This document shows positions 56,252-64,000 of a DNA stretch of 64,000 bases, one piece after another (position 1 is the stretch's first letter; the number at the start of each line of letters is the position of its first letter). Source of the stretch: an uncultured Mediterranea sp. Lineage in GTDB: Bacteria; Bacteroidota; Bacteroidia; Bacteroidales; Bacteroidaceae. A model generated the notes under the pieces. It was not told the origin of the DNA, did not search any database, and saw only the letters and a program-made list of their open reading frames with translations. The position numbers and the translations under genes were made by a program. The DNA lies in assembly GCF_902493215.1 (NCBI RefSeq), contig NZ_CABUOL010000010.1:41636-105635 (forward strand), in the 5' to 3' direction.

Positions 56252-56827
56252 TTATTGGGATGTTTTTCTGTTCTTTCGGATGCGGCTGAGTGTGGGAAGG
56301 GTTATTCCTAAGTAGGAAGCGATATAGCCCAACTGTGCCCTTTGGCATACTTGGGGAAACTGTTCCTGAAAAGCCTCATACCGTTCCTTGGCTGCCAGTG
56401 TGAGCCGTTCCTTGTGGGAACGGTGCAGCCGTCGGTATTCATCCTGATGGATTACACGTCCCCAGTTGGCCAGTTCGATGTTGGTCTGGAACAGGTGGAG
56501 CAGGCTGGTAAGCGATATCCGGTAGGCGGTTACTTCTTCCAATGTTTCCACATACTCTTCGCTGAGTTTTCCGTAATATAGTTCGTCCATGCTGAAGACA
56601 ATGCCTCCTTCACACGAAAAAGATGTTGTTATTTCTTCGCCGTTGACCAGCCAGAAAGAGCGTGTCATGCCTTTTTCTATGAAGTAGGCAGCCTTGCAGT
56701 ATTTGTCTGCTTCTATCAACCGGTATCTTTTGGGGAAGTGGCAGAGGGTCAGTTGTTCTTTCAACAGCCGGATGCTTTCATCGGACACCGGATAAGCGGC
56801 TCTCATTTTTTCTATGATGTTTGTCAT
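56252..56827 (-). CDS. Crp/Fnr family transcriptional regulator
   Basis: From ATG at 56827 the protein is 191 residues: a cyclic-nucleotide-type beta-roll (CHFPKRYRLIEADKYCKAAYFIEKG) and a C-terminal helix-turn-helix (QLGYIASYLGITLPTLSRIRKN). It lacks an Fnr-type cysteine set, as in many Bacteroidetes members, whose ligands are mostly unknown. The open frame runs 53 codons further upstream into the neighbouring gene but without homology. It follows the unrecognised gene at 56862 on the same strand. Confidence 0.85.
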   Translation of the reverse strand: MTNIIEKMRAAYPVSDESIRLLKEQLTLCHFPKRYRLIEADKYCKAAYFIEKGMTRSFWLVNGEEITTSFSCEGGIVFSMDELYYGKLSEEYVETLEEVTAYRISLTSLLHLFQTNIELANWGRVIHQDEYRRLHRSHKERLTLAAKERYEAFQEQFPQVCQRAQLGYIASYLGITLPTLSRIRKNRKTSQ

Positions 56828-56861
56828 TGGGCTATGTTTGCTGTGTTTTGGTATTTGTTTT

Positions 56862-57848
56862 TTAGTCTCCTTCGTAATATTCTCCCAAAAAGTAACGGGC
56901 GATGAAGTCCCAATTCTGCTGCAGCACTTCCCGTCCTCCGTCAAAAGGAAGGGTCGCGTCGGGCAGGAGGTTGTGGCACATGCCATACTTCAGCAGGTCG
57001 AATGGACAACGGCCGGGCAGGCAGAACAACTCATAACCTTTGACCGAGGCAGCTGCGGCGTTATAGGCCGGATTGCGGGAGTCGAAGAAGCAGGAGGCTA
57101 CCCCGGGAGCGAGCAGCATACCTTTGGCGTTGGCGTAGATTACGAAATCCTTTTCTTCTTTCAGTTCGGCCAGTATGCCGTCGGGGTGGTCTTGCCATTC
57201 CAGTGTGCCGATGAGAAAGTTGCGCAACGTTTCGTACGTGGCAAAATAGAGTAGGGGGTGTCCGTGGCTATATTGCAGGCAGCGTTCCACGTCTTTGGTC
57301 AGGCGGGAGCTGGGCGTAACCTCGGGCAAGGAGGTGGCAGGCGTTTCCAGCAGGCTGAGGTCCATGACCCATCCCTCCGGTGAGGGGACATCATTGATGG
57401 GTGCTTCTTCAAAGAGGGCATCCATCCGGTCGTAGAGTTGCCCGGCCAGTGTCAGGAGAATCCCGTCATACGGATTCTGGAAACGAAAAGCAGGGTATGT
57501 TTCGGACAGATTTTTCCACAGTAGAAAGCATACATCGTCCCGGTTGATTTCGTCCTCAATGTATCCGTCGCAGGCATAAAACGGCAGCGGATGTCCGTAC
57601 ATCTTGCCGTAATGGGTCGTGAATACCTTCCAGCCTCCTGTTTGGGCAATGGCATCCTGAAAGTAGAGGGTAATGTTCACGGCTGCCGCAGTTCTCTTTT
57701 CAGTGGTACTGCCGGCAAACAGCGGGGAGGCTGTAATGAGGGGTAGCGTCTCATTGGCGAAGCTCAGGTACCAGGCATCTCCGGGCAGCACCTGTGTACG
57801 GCCGTTTGCTTCCAGCCAGCGTTTCATATAGACAGAAGTCGTTTTCAT
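56862..57848 (-). CDS. unrecognised cytoplasmic protein between ruvA and a Crp-like regulator
   Basis: The 328-residue protein has no signal peptide or membrane helix. It begins MKTTSVYMKRWLEANGRTQV and ends with an acidic tail (FLGEYYEGD). From memory its opening resembles the DUF3843 family of Bacteroidales, but I cannot confirm this. Several aromatic-rich patches (FYACDGYIEDE, LLYFATYETL) hint at a globular alpha/beta fold. It lies 15 bases after ruvA and 34 before the regulator, so the three may be one transcript. Confidence 0.7.
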   Translation of the reverse strand: MKTTSVYMKRWLEANGRTQVLPGDAWYLSFANETLPLITASPLFAGSTTEKRTAAAVNITLYFQDAIAQTGGWKVFTTHYGKMYGHPLPFYACDGYIEDEINRDDVCFLLWKNLSETYPAFRFQNPYDGILLTLAGQLYDRMDALFEEAPINDVPSPEGWVMDLSLLETPATSLPEVTPSSRLTKDVERCLQYSHGHPLLYFATYETLRNFLIGTLEWQDHPDGILAELKEEKDFVIYANAKGMLLAPGVASCFFDSRNPAYNAAAASVKGYELFCLPGRCPFDLLKYGMCHNLLPDATLPFDGGREVLQQNWDFIARYFLGEYYEGD

Positions 57849-57863
57849 GCGTTTAAATACACT

Positions 57864-58469
57864 TTAAAGTCTTTTTAAAGCCAGTTTGATGACTTGCTCC
57901 ACCGGGGCGTCAGGGGTTTCCTTGAGGATGGCCAGTACCACTTTCTGCGAGGCAGCCTGTGCAAACCCCAGCATGGTAAGGGCGGCTACGGCTTCGTCCA
58001 TAACTTCGTTGCTGGCAGCTGTCTGGAGCGGCAGGCCCGGTTCGACTCCCATGGCGGCAGCCACGGCCCCTGTCTTGATTTTGTCCTTCAGGTCCACGAT
58101 GATGCGCTGGGCAGTCTTCAGCCCGATGCCTTTCACTGTCTTCAGCAGGTTGGCGTTTTCCGTACTGATGATGTTAATGAGCTCGGATGGTGACAGGGCC
58201 GAGAGTATCATACGGGCCGTATTTCCGCCGATACCTGATACGGAGATAAGCAGCAGGAAGAGTTCGCGTTCCTGCTTGTCGGCAAATCCGTAGAGTTGGT
58301 AGGCGTCTTCACGGATGGCTTCGTAGACGTATAGCTTGCAGGACTTCTTGCCCTGAATGGCCGAATAAGTGTTGAGTGAGATACTGGCCAGGTAGCCTAC
58401 ACCGTTGCAGTCGATGACGGCGGTTGCCGGACTGAGTTCGGCCAGTTCGCCCCGGAGGTATTCTATCAT
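57864..58469 (-). CDS. ruvA: Holliday junction branch migration protein RuvA
   Basis: RuvA holds the four-way DNA junction for RuvB. From ATG at 58469 the protein is 201 residues: an OB domain (MIEYLRGELAELSPATAVID), two helix-hairpin-helix motifs (SVSGIGGNTARMIL and TVKGIGLKTAQRII) and the C-terminal RuvB-binding domain. A TACATTTG box at 58500-58507 on the minus strand supports this start over the frame start at 58502. ruvB is not adjacent. Confidence 0.95.
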   Translation of the reverse strand: MIEYLRGELAELSPATAVIDCNGVGYLASISLNTYSAIQGKKSCKLYVYEAIREDAYQLYGFADKQERELFLLLISVSGIGGNTARMILSALSPSELINIISTENANLLKTVKGIGLKTAQRIIVDLKDKIKTGAVAAAMGVEPGLPLQTAASNEVMDEAVAALTMLGFAQAASQKVVLAILKETPDAPVEQVIKLALKRL

Positions 58470-58499
58470 AAACTTAAAGGTTTTACTCGTTGTTGACTG

Positions 58500-58507
58500 C
58501 AAATGTA
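58500..58507 (-). promoter_or_regulatory. -7 box of ruvA
   Basis: The minus strand reads TACATTTG, 30 bases before the ATG at 58469. Confidence 0.5.
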
Positions 58508-58581
58508 CGAAATATCCTCGGGATATGGATTGCTTATGAAAAAACTGTTGTCTGTTTGTTGTCTGTTTGTCTTTTCTGTTT

Positions 58582-58640
58582 AAAATAAAAAAGGTAGTGC
58601 ATCAAAACTTATGCAAAAGCTTTTGTTTTGATACACTACC
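58582..58640 (-). terminator. terminator of the susC-susD operon
   Basis: GGTAGTG and ATCAAAAC (58593-58608) pair with GTTTTGAT and CACTACC (58625-58640), opposing single bases between the two helices being mismatched, with a 16-base loop. On the minus strand a T-rich run follows (TTTTTTATTTTA). It lies 60 bases past the susD stop. Confidence 0.88.
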
Positions 58641-58700
58641 CTTTTATTGGGGAAGCGTTCGTCTCACTTTTTAGTGAGACTGAATGCTGCTTGTCTTTTT

Positions 58701-60464
58701 TTATTCACTCCAACCCGGATTCTGTTTCAGATTCGGATTGATCAGAAGAACATTCTTCGACAGCGGGCTCAAGAAACGCTTGTCATCGTCAGTCCATACA
58801 CGGCCCGGGTCATTCAATGATTTGGCATAGGGGCGGATATAAGTCTTTCCTTCGTATTCAATCAGTGCACGACCTTTCTCACCGCCGAATGTTCCTTCCT
58901 GATACAAGGCAATCACTTTATCGGTTACACGCATACCGAGGAAAGTCTTCGGATTTTCGAACAGCTTGGTAGCTTTCCAACGGATGATGTCGTCGTAGCG
59001 GAAGCCCTCACCAACCAATTCAATACGTCGTTCGCGGCGTATCTCGTTCAGTAATGGGGTAACTTCATAACCGTAATCCGGTGCATTGGGGTCTACAAAA
59101 CCTACTTCTACGGTCAGATGAGGCATGTCAACTCGGTCACGCAGTTTGTTGATGGTCTTGTCGAGTACATCCTGGGTGCATTGTCCCAGTTCATATTTAG
59201 CTTCTACATAGTTGAGCAAAACTTCGGCATAACGATAAATGAACCAATCGAAAGTACCGGCATTGGCTGTCCATTGGTCAGGATTGGCCGAAGTCCACTT
59301 CACATTGGCATATCCTGTTACACTGCCTGCTGATGATACGTCCGGACCGGAAGCATGGATGTCATTGTACGCATGATTGTATTCTTTTGTTCCGTCACTC
59401 TGGATGGTATAGGGGCGATGGATGTTGTCAATAATCTGGTACATACGCGGATCGCGGTTCATCATCTCGTCATCCAGTGTCTCATCACCTTGGTAAAGAT
59501 TGCTCAGACCTATAGGTTTTCCATCCTTGCACAGGAATGATTCTGCGAAGTCTTTAGAATAACCGCATCCGTTACTACGTCCGGCATTGTGTGTTACCAC
59601 ACCACTTACGTAAGCGCGATACAGGATAGCTTCTTTGTTACCCTCTAAGCTTTCTTGTACAAATTGGTTCTGATAGTCCATCGGATATCCGTCATCGGGA
59701 ACCATGCTTGCGCCTGAATTACTACCTTTCACGATATCATAGCGTCCGGTCTTCATTATCGCTTCACACATTTCAACTGCTTTCTGCAACAAGTCTGTAC
59801 TGGATATTGTTCCGTCTGTCTCGTTATGATATTTCTTGTATGTACCATAGTATAGACACACGCGGCTCAGCAGTGTGCGGGCAACGTCTTTGTGGAGTCC
59901 GCATTCTTCGGCCGCTTCACGTTCAGGCAACCATGTAATGGCAAATTCCAGGTCTTCGATCACTTTCTGGAGTACATAGTCGCGTGGATCACGGTCTTTG
60001 TACAATTCTTCTGTATCGCCGGTATTCAGGTCTTTCTCATACCAAGGTACATCTCCGTAGGTTTTAATCTTTCCGAAGTAATCCAATGCGCGGAAGAAAC
60101 GGACTTTGGCTACCTGCTCGTTGATATCAGTTTCTGTACCTGATACACGTTGGTAGCGGGTCATGAAGAAGTTCAGATTACGGATGTTGGTCCAATCCCA
60201 ATCACTTGCATTCTCAACGAGGTATTCGTTGAAAAGCCACGTATTGTAACTCGTTGTTACACGGTTGTCACTTTGAGTATCTCCGTCAACGCCTGCTCCA
60301 CCCAAATTGGTATAGAAGCGGTTAGCGTACTTTTCAAGGTCGTCTACCGATCTCCAATAGGATTCGTCGGTAAAACTATCTATCGGTGAAATGTCAATGA
60401 TGTCATTGCAAGAGGTATTAAGCCCCATCACACCGACTAATGCCCATATATATTTCAGTTTCAT
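58701..60464 (-). CDS. SusD/RagB-like nutrient-binding outer-membrane lipoprotein
   Basis: SusD-like proteins are surface lids that bind glycans over a SusC channel. The 587-residue protein has a lipoprotein signal (IWALVGVMGLNTSC, C19), the TPR-like helical core with YWRSVDDLEKYANRFYTNL, and the RagB/SusD signature regions (RFFRALDYFGKIKTYGDVPW, YAEVLLNYVEAKYELG, IRRERRIELVGEGFRYDDIIRW). Length is typical. It follows susC by 26 bases. No enzyme of the locus is visible, so the glycan cannot be inferred. Confidence 0.93.
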   Translation of the reverse strand: MKLKYIWALVGVMGLNTSCNDIIDISPIDSFTDESYWRSVDDLEKYANRFYTNLGGAGVDGDTQSDNRVTTSYNTWLFNEYLVENASDWDWTNIRNLNFFMTRYQRVSGTETDINEQVAKVRFFRALDYFGKIKTYGDVPWYEKDLNTGDTEELYKDRDPRDYVLQKVIEDLEFAITWLPEREAAEECGLHKDVARTLLSRVCLYYGTYKKYHNETDGTISSTDLLQKAVEMCEAIMKTGRYDIVKGSNSGASMVPDDGYPMDYQNQFVQESLEGNKEAILYRAYVSGVVTHNAGRSNGCGYSKDFAESFLCKDGKPIGLSNLYQGDETLDDEMMNRDPRMYQIIDNIHRPYTIQSDGTKEYNHAYNDIHASGPDVSSAGSVTGYANVKWTSANPDQWTANAGTFDWFIYRYAEVLLNYVEAKYELGQCTQDVLDKTINKLRDRVDMPHLTVEVGFVDPNAPDYGYEVTPLLNEIRRERRIELVGEGFRYDDIIRWKATKLFENPKTFLGMRVTDKVIALYQEGTFGGEKGRALIEYEGKTYIRPYAKSLNDPGRVWTDDDKRFLSPLSKNVLLINPNLKQNPGWSE

Positions 60465-60490
60465 ATTTTTATTGTTTTAGTTGTTAGAAA

Positions 60491-63400
60491 TTAGAGTGTC
60501 AGGTTCAGACCGATGGAGATTTTCTTTGAAATCGGGTAGGTCAGGTTGTTCAATGTCTCGGGGTCGAATGCATCATGCAGCTTGGTGAAAGTCAACAGAT
60601 TTTCGCCCTGAATGTAGAGTCTCAGCTTGGAGATACCCACTTTGGCCAACAGGGATTTCGGCAACGAGTATCCAAGTGTAACGTTCTTCAGACGGCAGTA
60701 TGCAGCATTCTGCAGGTAACGTGTGCTGACTTCGCGGTTAATCCATTTATTCCAGTCCGGAGCCGGGAAGTAAGCGTCGGTATTGTCTTCTGTCCAGTAG
60801 TCCAAAGAAGCCTGATAAGGTACATCCCACTGGGTGGTAAAGCCCCAGAACTGGGCACCACCTACTGCATAGTCACGTTTCAGTGTACCCTGCAGGAACA
60901 GTTGCAAGTCAAAGTTCTTGTATTCACCACCCAGTGTCAGACCGAAGTTGTAGCGCGGCGTATTGTTACCAATGATGGTCTTGTCACCCGGATCATCCAG
61001 TGTCTCTGAGCACCATGCCAGTTTACCGTCGCCGTTCATATCTTCGTATTTAACGTCACCCGGACGATAGTCAGTGGCCTGCAGACCGGTTTGTGACAGA
61101 GAGTTTTCTATTTCTTCATAGCTTTGGAACAAGCCGTATGAAGTCAATCCCCAGATTTCACCGATTTTCTTTCCTACATAATAGCCACTGAATTTTTGTG
61201 CTTTGTTGCCGTTGTAGGCTGTGATTTCCGCTTGATAATCGGACAAAGAAAGCTTGGCCCAATAAGAGAAACCGTTATCCAGACGGTCGTTCCATCCGAG
61301 AGAGATTTCCCAGCCCTTGGTGCGCATTGAACCATTGTTCATATTACTAAGAGAAGCACCGATTACACTTGGCAATTCGTCAGCAGGTGTAAGCATATCT
61401 TCTGTATCACGGATATACCAGTCGAAACTTGTAGTCAGTCGGTTATTTAAGAAAGCGGCATCGAAACCTAGATTCAACTGCTTGACGGTTTCCCAAGTAT
61501 AGTTGCTGGCTACCAGTGTAGTATAAGGATTGACTACCTGATGCGTTTTACCGTTGAGCAGCCAGCTTGATTCGCCTGTTCCGTAAAGTGGCAGATAAGA
61601 GAAGTTGTTTGATAATGCCTGGTTACCCAAAGTACCGTAAGAAGCACGGATCTTCATGTCGTCCCACCAGTTGCTCAACGGACTCCAGAAGTTTTCTTGT
61701 GAAATACGCCATGCGCCTGAGAATGAGGGGAAGAAAGCAAAACGATCACCTTTGGGGAACTTCGAAGAACCATCATATCGTCCGTTGAATTCGAACAGAT
61801 AACGGTCTTTATAGTTGTAGTTCAAGCGGGCAAAATAACCTTGGATACCCCAGTGTGTTTCGCTGGAACCAACATATTTTTCACCGGTTGCCATATCCAT
61901 ATCGGGTACAGAACTGGATATGAGTTCGTTTCGTTGTCCGTAAAAATATTTGTTGTGCTTGTATTCCTGGTTGTAACCTACAGTCAGCTTGAAGTTGTGT
62001 GCATCATTGAAGCTCTTGCTGTATTCAGCAAACAGGTTCAGTGAATTGTAGTAATCCTCACTGTTGCCAAACCGAACATAACTTGGTGTAGTCCAAGGGT
62101 ATACGAGTTCTGTACCAGCTACAGCTCTCATTTCATAAAATTCCTTTCCAACAGCTTGTGTACCTTGGTTATAGAAGTTGAATGTATAGTCGGCATTGAT
62201 AACCAGTCCTTCCAGCGGGGTGATTTGTACGGCTCCGGTCATCCACAAGTCATTGGTCTTGTATTCGCTCGTACCTCCCTGTTGGGCTACTGCATACGGG
62301 TTGGTATATCCACCCTGACCTGCGTAATAATGCTGGTTTTCTTCTACATAGACATAGTTTCCATTTGTCTTGATACCCAGTTCTTCGTCATTGATGGGAG
62401 CAGCTCCTTCCTGACGTACCAGGCGGCCGGTGTGTGAGTGGCTGACAGGCATCAGCGGGCTCAAGTCGTTTTTCAACATACCGCCGTAAGCTGTAATACC
62501 CGAATTGGCACTGCCGGTGGGGTGGTCTTCCAGTGAATAGGTATGCATGATCTTACCGGAAACTTTCAGCCATTTGGTCAATTGTGAAGATACGCTGATG
62601 TTGGCATTGAACTTGCGGTACTTGTCGTCCATCATCTTCAGCAAACCGGTCTGGTCGGCAAAGCCCAATGATACATAATAGGTAGTCTTGTCGTCACCGC
62701 CGTTCATCGATACATTGTATTGCTGGGAGAAGCTGGTTCTATACAACTCATTGAACCAGTCTGTACTACCGCAATACTGCCATTGGTTGGCACTCAGTGA
62801 TTCGTCAAAGAATTCTGTATATTTATAAGTACCGTTTGCGTATGCCTCGGCGTACTTCCACAATGCAGGAGTAGCCAATGAACCGCTACCGCCACCATTT
62901 TGATAAGCAATATCGCGCCATGTCAGGTAATCCATGGTGCTTACATTGTGCATCTGTACAGCCGGTGAACTCCAATAACCACTGGCACTGAATGAAATCT
63001 GCGGCTTGGTGTTTTTCTTTCCGCTCTTGGTGGTAATCAAGATTACGCCATAGGCGGCACGTGCACCATAGATGGCAGCCGAAGCGGCATCTTTCAATAC
63101 AGAGATTGAAGCTACATCTTCAGGGTTTACCAGGTTGGGGTCCATCTGCACGTTGTCTACCAGTACCAACGGAGAACCACCGTTGATAGAAGTTGTACCA
63201 CGTACATTGAATGAAGAACCTTGTCCGGGAGCTCCTGAAACTGTAACGTTCAGGTTAGGAACTACACCCTGTAATCCTTGTCCGATATTGGTGATGGGGC
63301 GGCTTTCCAATACTTCACCGTCAACTGCCGCTACAGCACCCGTCAGGTTTACCTTTTTTTGGGTACCGTATCCCACAACAACCACTTCTTCCAGAGTCTG

Positions 63401-63742
63401 GGAGTCTTCTTTGAGAATTACATTGATAAGTTGTCCATTCCAAGTGATTTCTTGAGTTACATAGCCGATGAATGAAATCTGAATGACATCTCCATGCTTT
63501 ACATTGTTTAAGGTGAAATCACCGTCAAGTCCTGTTATGGCACCATTGGAGGTACCTTTTACCAAAACAGAGGCACCAATGATGGTTTCTCCTGTAGCAT
63601 CTTTGACAATACCGGTACATTTACCATTCTGTTGAGTGATTTTTACATCGGTCACGCTTGGGTCGCCGACCGCATAGGCTACTCCTGAAGAAAATCCTAA
63701 CAGAAGCAGCATCATACTAATTGACTTTAATCGGTTTAACAT
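60491..63742 (-). CDS. SusC/RagA-like TonB-dependent outer-membrane transporter
   Basis: The 1083-residue protein has a signal peptide, a carboxypeptidase-regulatory-like domain (about 40-112, CTGIVKDATGETIIGASVLV), a TonB box region (EEVVVVGYGTQKK), a plug domain (SFNVRGTTSINGGSPLVLVD) and a 22-strand barrel ending SIGLNLTL. It would import a glycan or peptide captured by the SusD-like partner, driven by TonB. It opens the operon, has a textbook promoter about 105 bases upstream and no anti-sigma contact (STN) domain at the N terminus. Confidence 0.95.
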   Translation of the reverse strand: MLNRLKSISMMLLLLGFSSGVAYAVGDPSVTDVKITQQNGKCTGIVKDATGETIIGASVLVKGTSNGAITGLDGDFTLNNVKHGDVIQISFIGYVTQEITWNGQLINVILKEDSQTLEEVVVVGYGTQKKVNLTGAVAAVDGEVLESRPITNIGQGLQGVVPNLNVTVSGAPGQGSSFNVRGTTSINGGSPLVLVDNVQMDPNLVNPEDVASISVLKDAASAAIYGARAAYGVILITTKSGKKNTKPQISFSASGYWSSPAVQMHNVSTMDYLTWRDIAYQNGGGSGSLATPALWKYAEAYANGTYKYTEFFDESLSANQWQYCGSTDWFNELYRTSFSQQYNVSMNGGDDKTTYYVSLGFADQTGLLKMMDDKYRKFNANISVSSQLTKWLKVSGKIMHTYSLEDHPTGSANSGITAYGGMLKNDLSPLMPVSHSHTGRLVRQEGAAPINDEELGIKTNGNYVYVEENQHYYAGQGGYTNPYAVAQQGGTSEYKTNDLWMTGAVQITPLEGLVINADYTFNFYNQGTQAVGKEFYEMRAVAGTELVYPWTTPSYVRFGNSEDYYNSLNLFAEYSKSFNDAHNFKLTVGYNQEYKHNKYFYGQRNELISSSVPDMDMATGEKYVGSSETHWGIQGYFARLNYNYKDRYLFEFNGRYDGSSKFPKGDRFAFFPSFSGAWRISQENFWSPLSNWWDDMKIRASYGTLGNQALSNNFSYLPLYGTGESSWLLNGKTHQVVNPYTTLVASNYTWETVKQLNLGFDAAFLNNRLTTSFDWYIRDTEDMLTPADELPSVIGASLSNMNNGSMRTKGWEISLGWNDRLDNGFSYWAKLSLSDYQAEITAYNGNKAQKFSGYYVGKKIGEIWGLTSYGLFQSYEEIENSLSQTGLQATDYRPGDVKYEDMNGDGKLAWCSETLDDPGDKTIIGNNTPRYNFGLTLGGEYKNFDLQLFLQGTLKRDYAVGGAQFWGFTTQWDVPYQASLDYWTEDNTDAYFPAPDWNKWINREVSTRYLQNAAYCRLKNVTLGYSLPKSLLAKVGISKLRLYIQGENLLTFTKLHDAFDPETLNNLTYPISKKISIGLNLTL

Positions 63743-63846
63743 AAGTTTAAAATTTAAATGTTTATAAAAGTCTATTTAAGGTTTCTTACAGATAAATTTT
63801 CCAAAGGTTGCGCTAGGCTTTCATAGAATCAGCTCCAATGGTTTTG

Positions 63847-63877
63847 CAAATATAATAATTTTTGGATATAAAACAAA
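63847..63877 (-). promoter_or_regulatory. susC promoter
   Basis: On the minus strand TTTG (plus 63874-63877), exactly 19 bases, then TATATTTG (plus 63847-63854): a perfect Bacteroidetes promoter. The leader to the susC ATG is about 100 bases. Confidence 0.85.
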
Positions 63878-63883
63878 CAATAC

Positions 63884-63903
63884 TTCGGTAAATTTTTACC
63901 GAA
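63884..63903. promoter_or_regulatory. candidate operator dyad above the susC promoter
   Basis: TTCGGTAAA and TTTACCGAA are perfect complements with two bases between them, ending seven bases upstream of the -33 element. The location suits a dimeric activator. The regulator is not in the window. Confidence 0.6.
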
Positions 63904-64000
63904 AGATTAAAAGTTAAACAATAGAACCGGCAAAAGCTGGTTCGGAAACACTAAAGAGGTCATTGAAATGTTGTCAAAAACGAATGGTTAAGCATGAAGA

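Larger units (their letters stand above)
63743..64000. other. regulatory region upstream of susC
   Basis: No gene start is visible to the window end. The stretch holds the susC promoter (63847-63877), a perfect 9+9 dyad (63884-63903) and a short hairpin GAACCGGC/GCTGGTTC (63924-63943). Confidence 0.65.

Overview
The window comes from a gut-type member of the Bacteroidales, most likely Bacteroides or a close relative. The evidence is a SusC/SusD pair, BACON, DUF4493 and PCMD lipoproteins, many TAnnTTTG (-7) promoter boxes, some with TTTG about 19-20 bases upstream, and anaerobic 2-oxoacid:ferredoxin oxidoreductases. I see no IS element, prophage, CRISPR array or rRNA operon, and one tRNA gene.

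Layout. 1-2000 (minus): a 2-oxoacid:ferredoxin oxidoreductase operon (TPR protein, ferredoxin subunit, alpha subunit, a 55-residue membrane protein, cut-off beta subunit). 2300-8800 (minus): tkt-rpiB, then a galactose operon galM-permease-galK; manA diverges from it. 9900-10900 (minus): a three-gene envelope cassette like E. coli yqjDEK. 11000-12000: two small lipoproteins. 12100-19800 (plus): a sulfonation cluster with cysQ, an SLC13 transporter, cysC, cysD, cysN, a PAPS sulfotransferase and a secreted PCMD protein. 19800-26400 (plus): ruvX, def, a TPR protein, thrS, infC-rpmI-rplT. 26700-31400 (minus): an arylpyruvate oxidoreductase/aryl-CoA ligase operon (iorA-iorB-paaK), mltG and tRNA-Thr(CGU). 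31900-36300 (minus): phosphate transporter and polyphosphate kinase. 36400-47100: a phosphoesterase, menA and a seven-gene operon of DUF4493/PCMD lipoproteins with one outer-membrane barrel. 47400-51900 (minus): a REC-REC-PPDK_N fusion protein and a BACON/M43 metalloprotease. 52100-54900 (plus): gdhA and an M24 peptidase. 55000-58500 (minus): an acyltransferase, a Crp-like regulator, an unrecognised gene and ruvA. 58700-63750 (minus): susD/susC with a clear promoter and a perfect dyad upstream.

How genes work together. The sulfonation cluster contains sulfate uptake, APS and PAPS synthesis, a transferase and the 3'-phosphoadenosine phosphatase, and no sulfite-forming enzymes. It therefore looks built to sulfonate an acceptor rather than assimilate sulfur. 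iorAB with paaK can interconvert aryl acids, aryl-CoAs and arylpyruvates. The DUF4493/PCMD operon looks like an unassigned surface lipoprotein assembly, and its PCMD domain recurs beside the sulfotransferase.

The least expected pattern is in intergenic DNA. At five sites (2133-2220, 17576-17641, 36938-36982, 47314-47448, 54889-55002) there are tandem arrays with a period of about 22-23 bases. At the first four each unit is itself a dyad; at the fifth, direct units are followed by inverted ones. The sequence differs at each site, so the architecture is shared but the word is not. All five lie just downstream of at least one gene.
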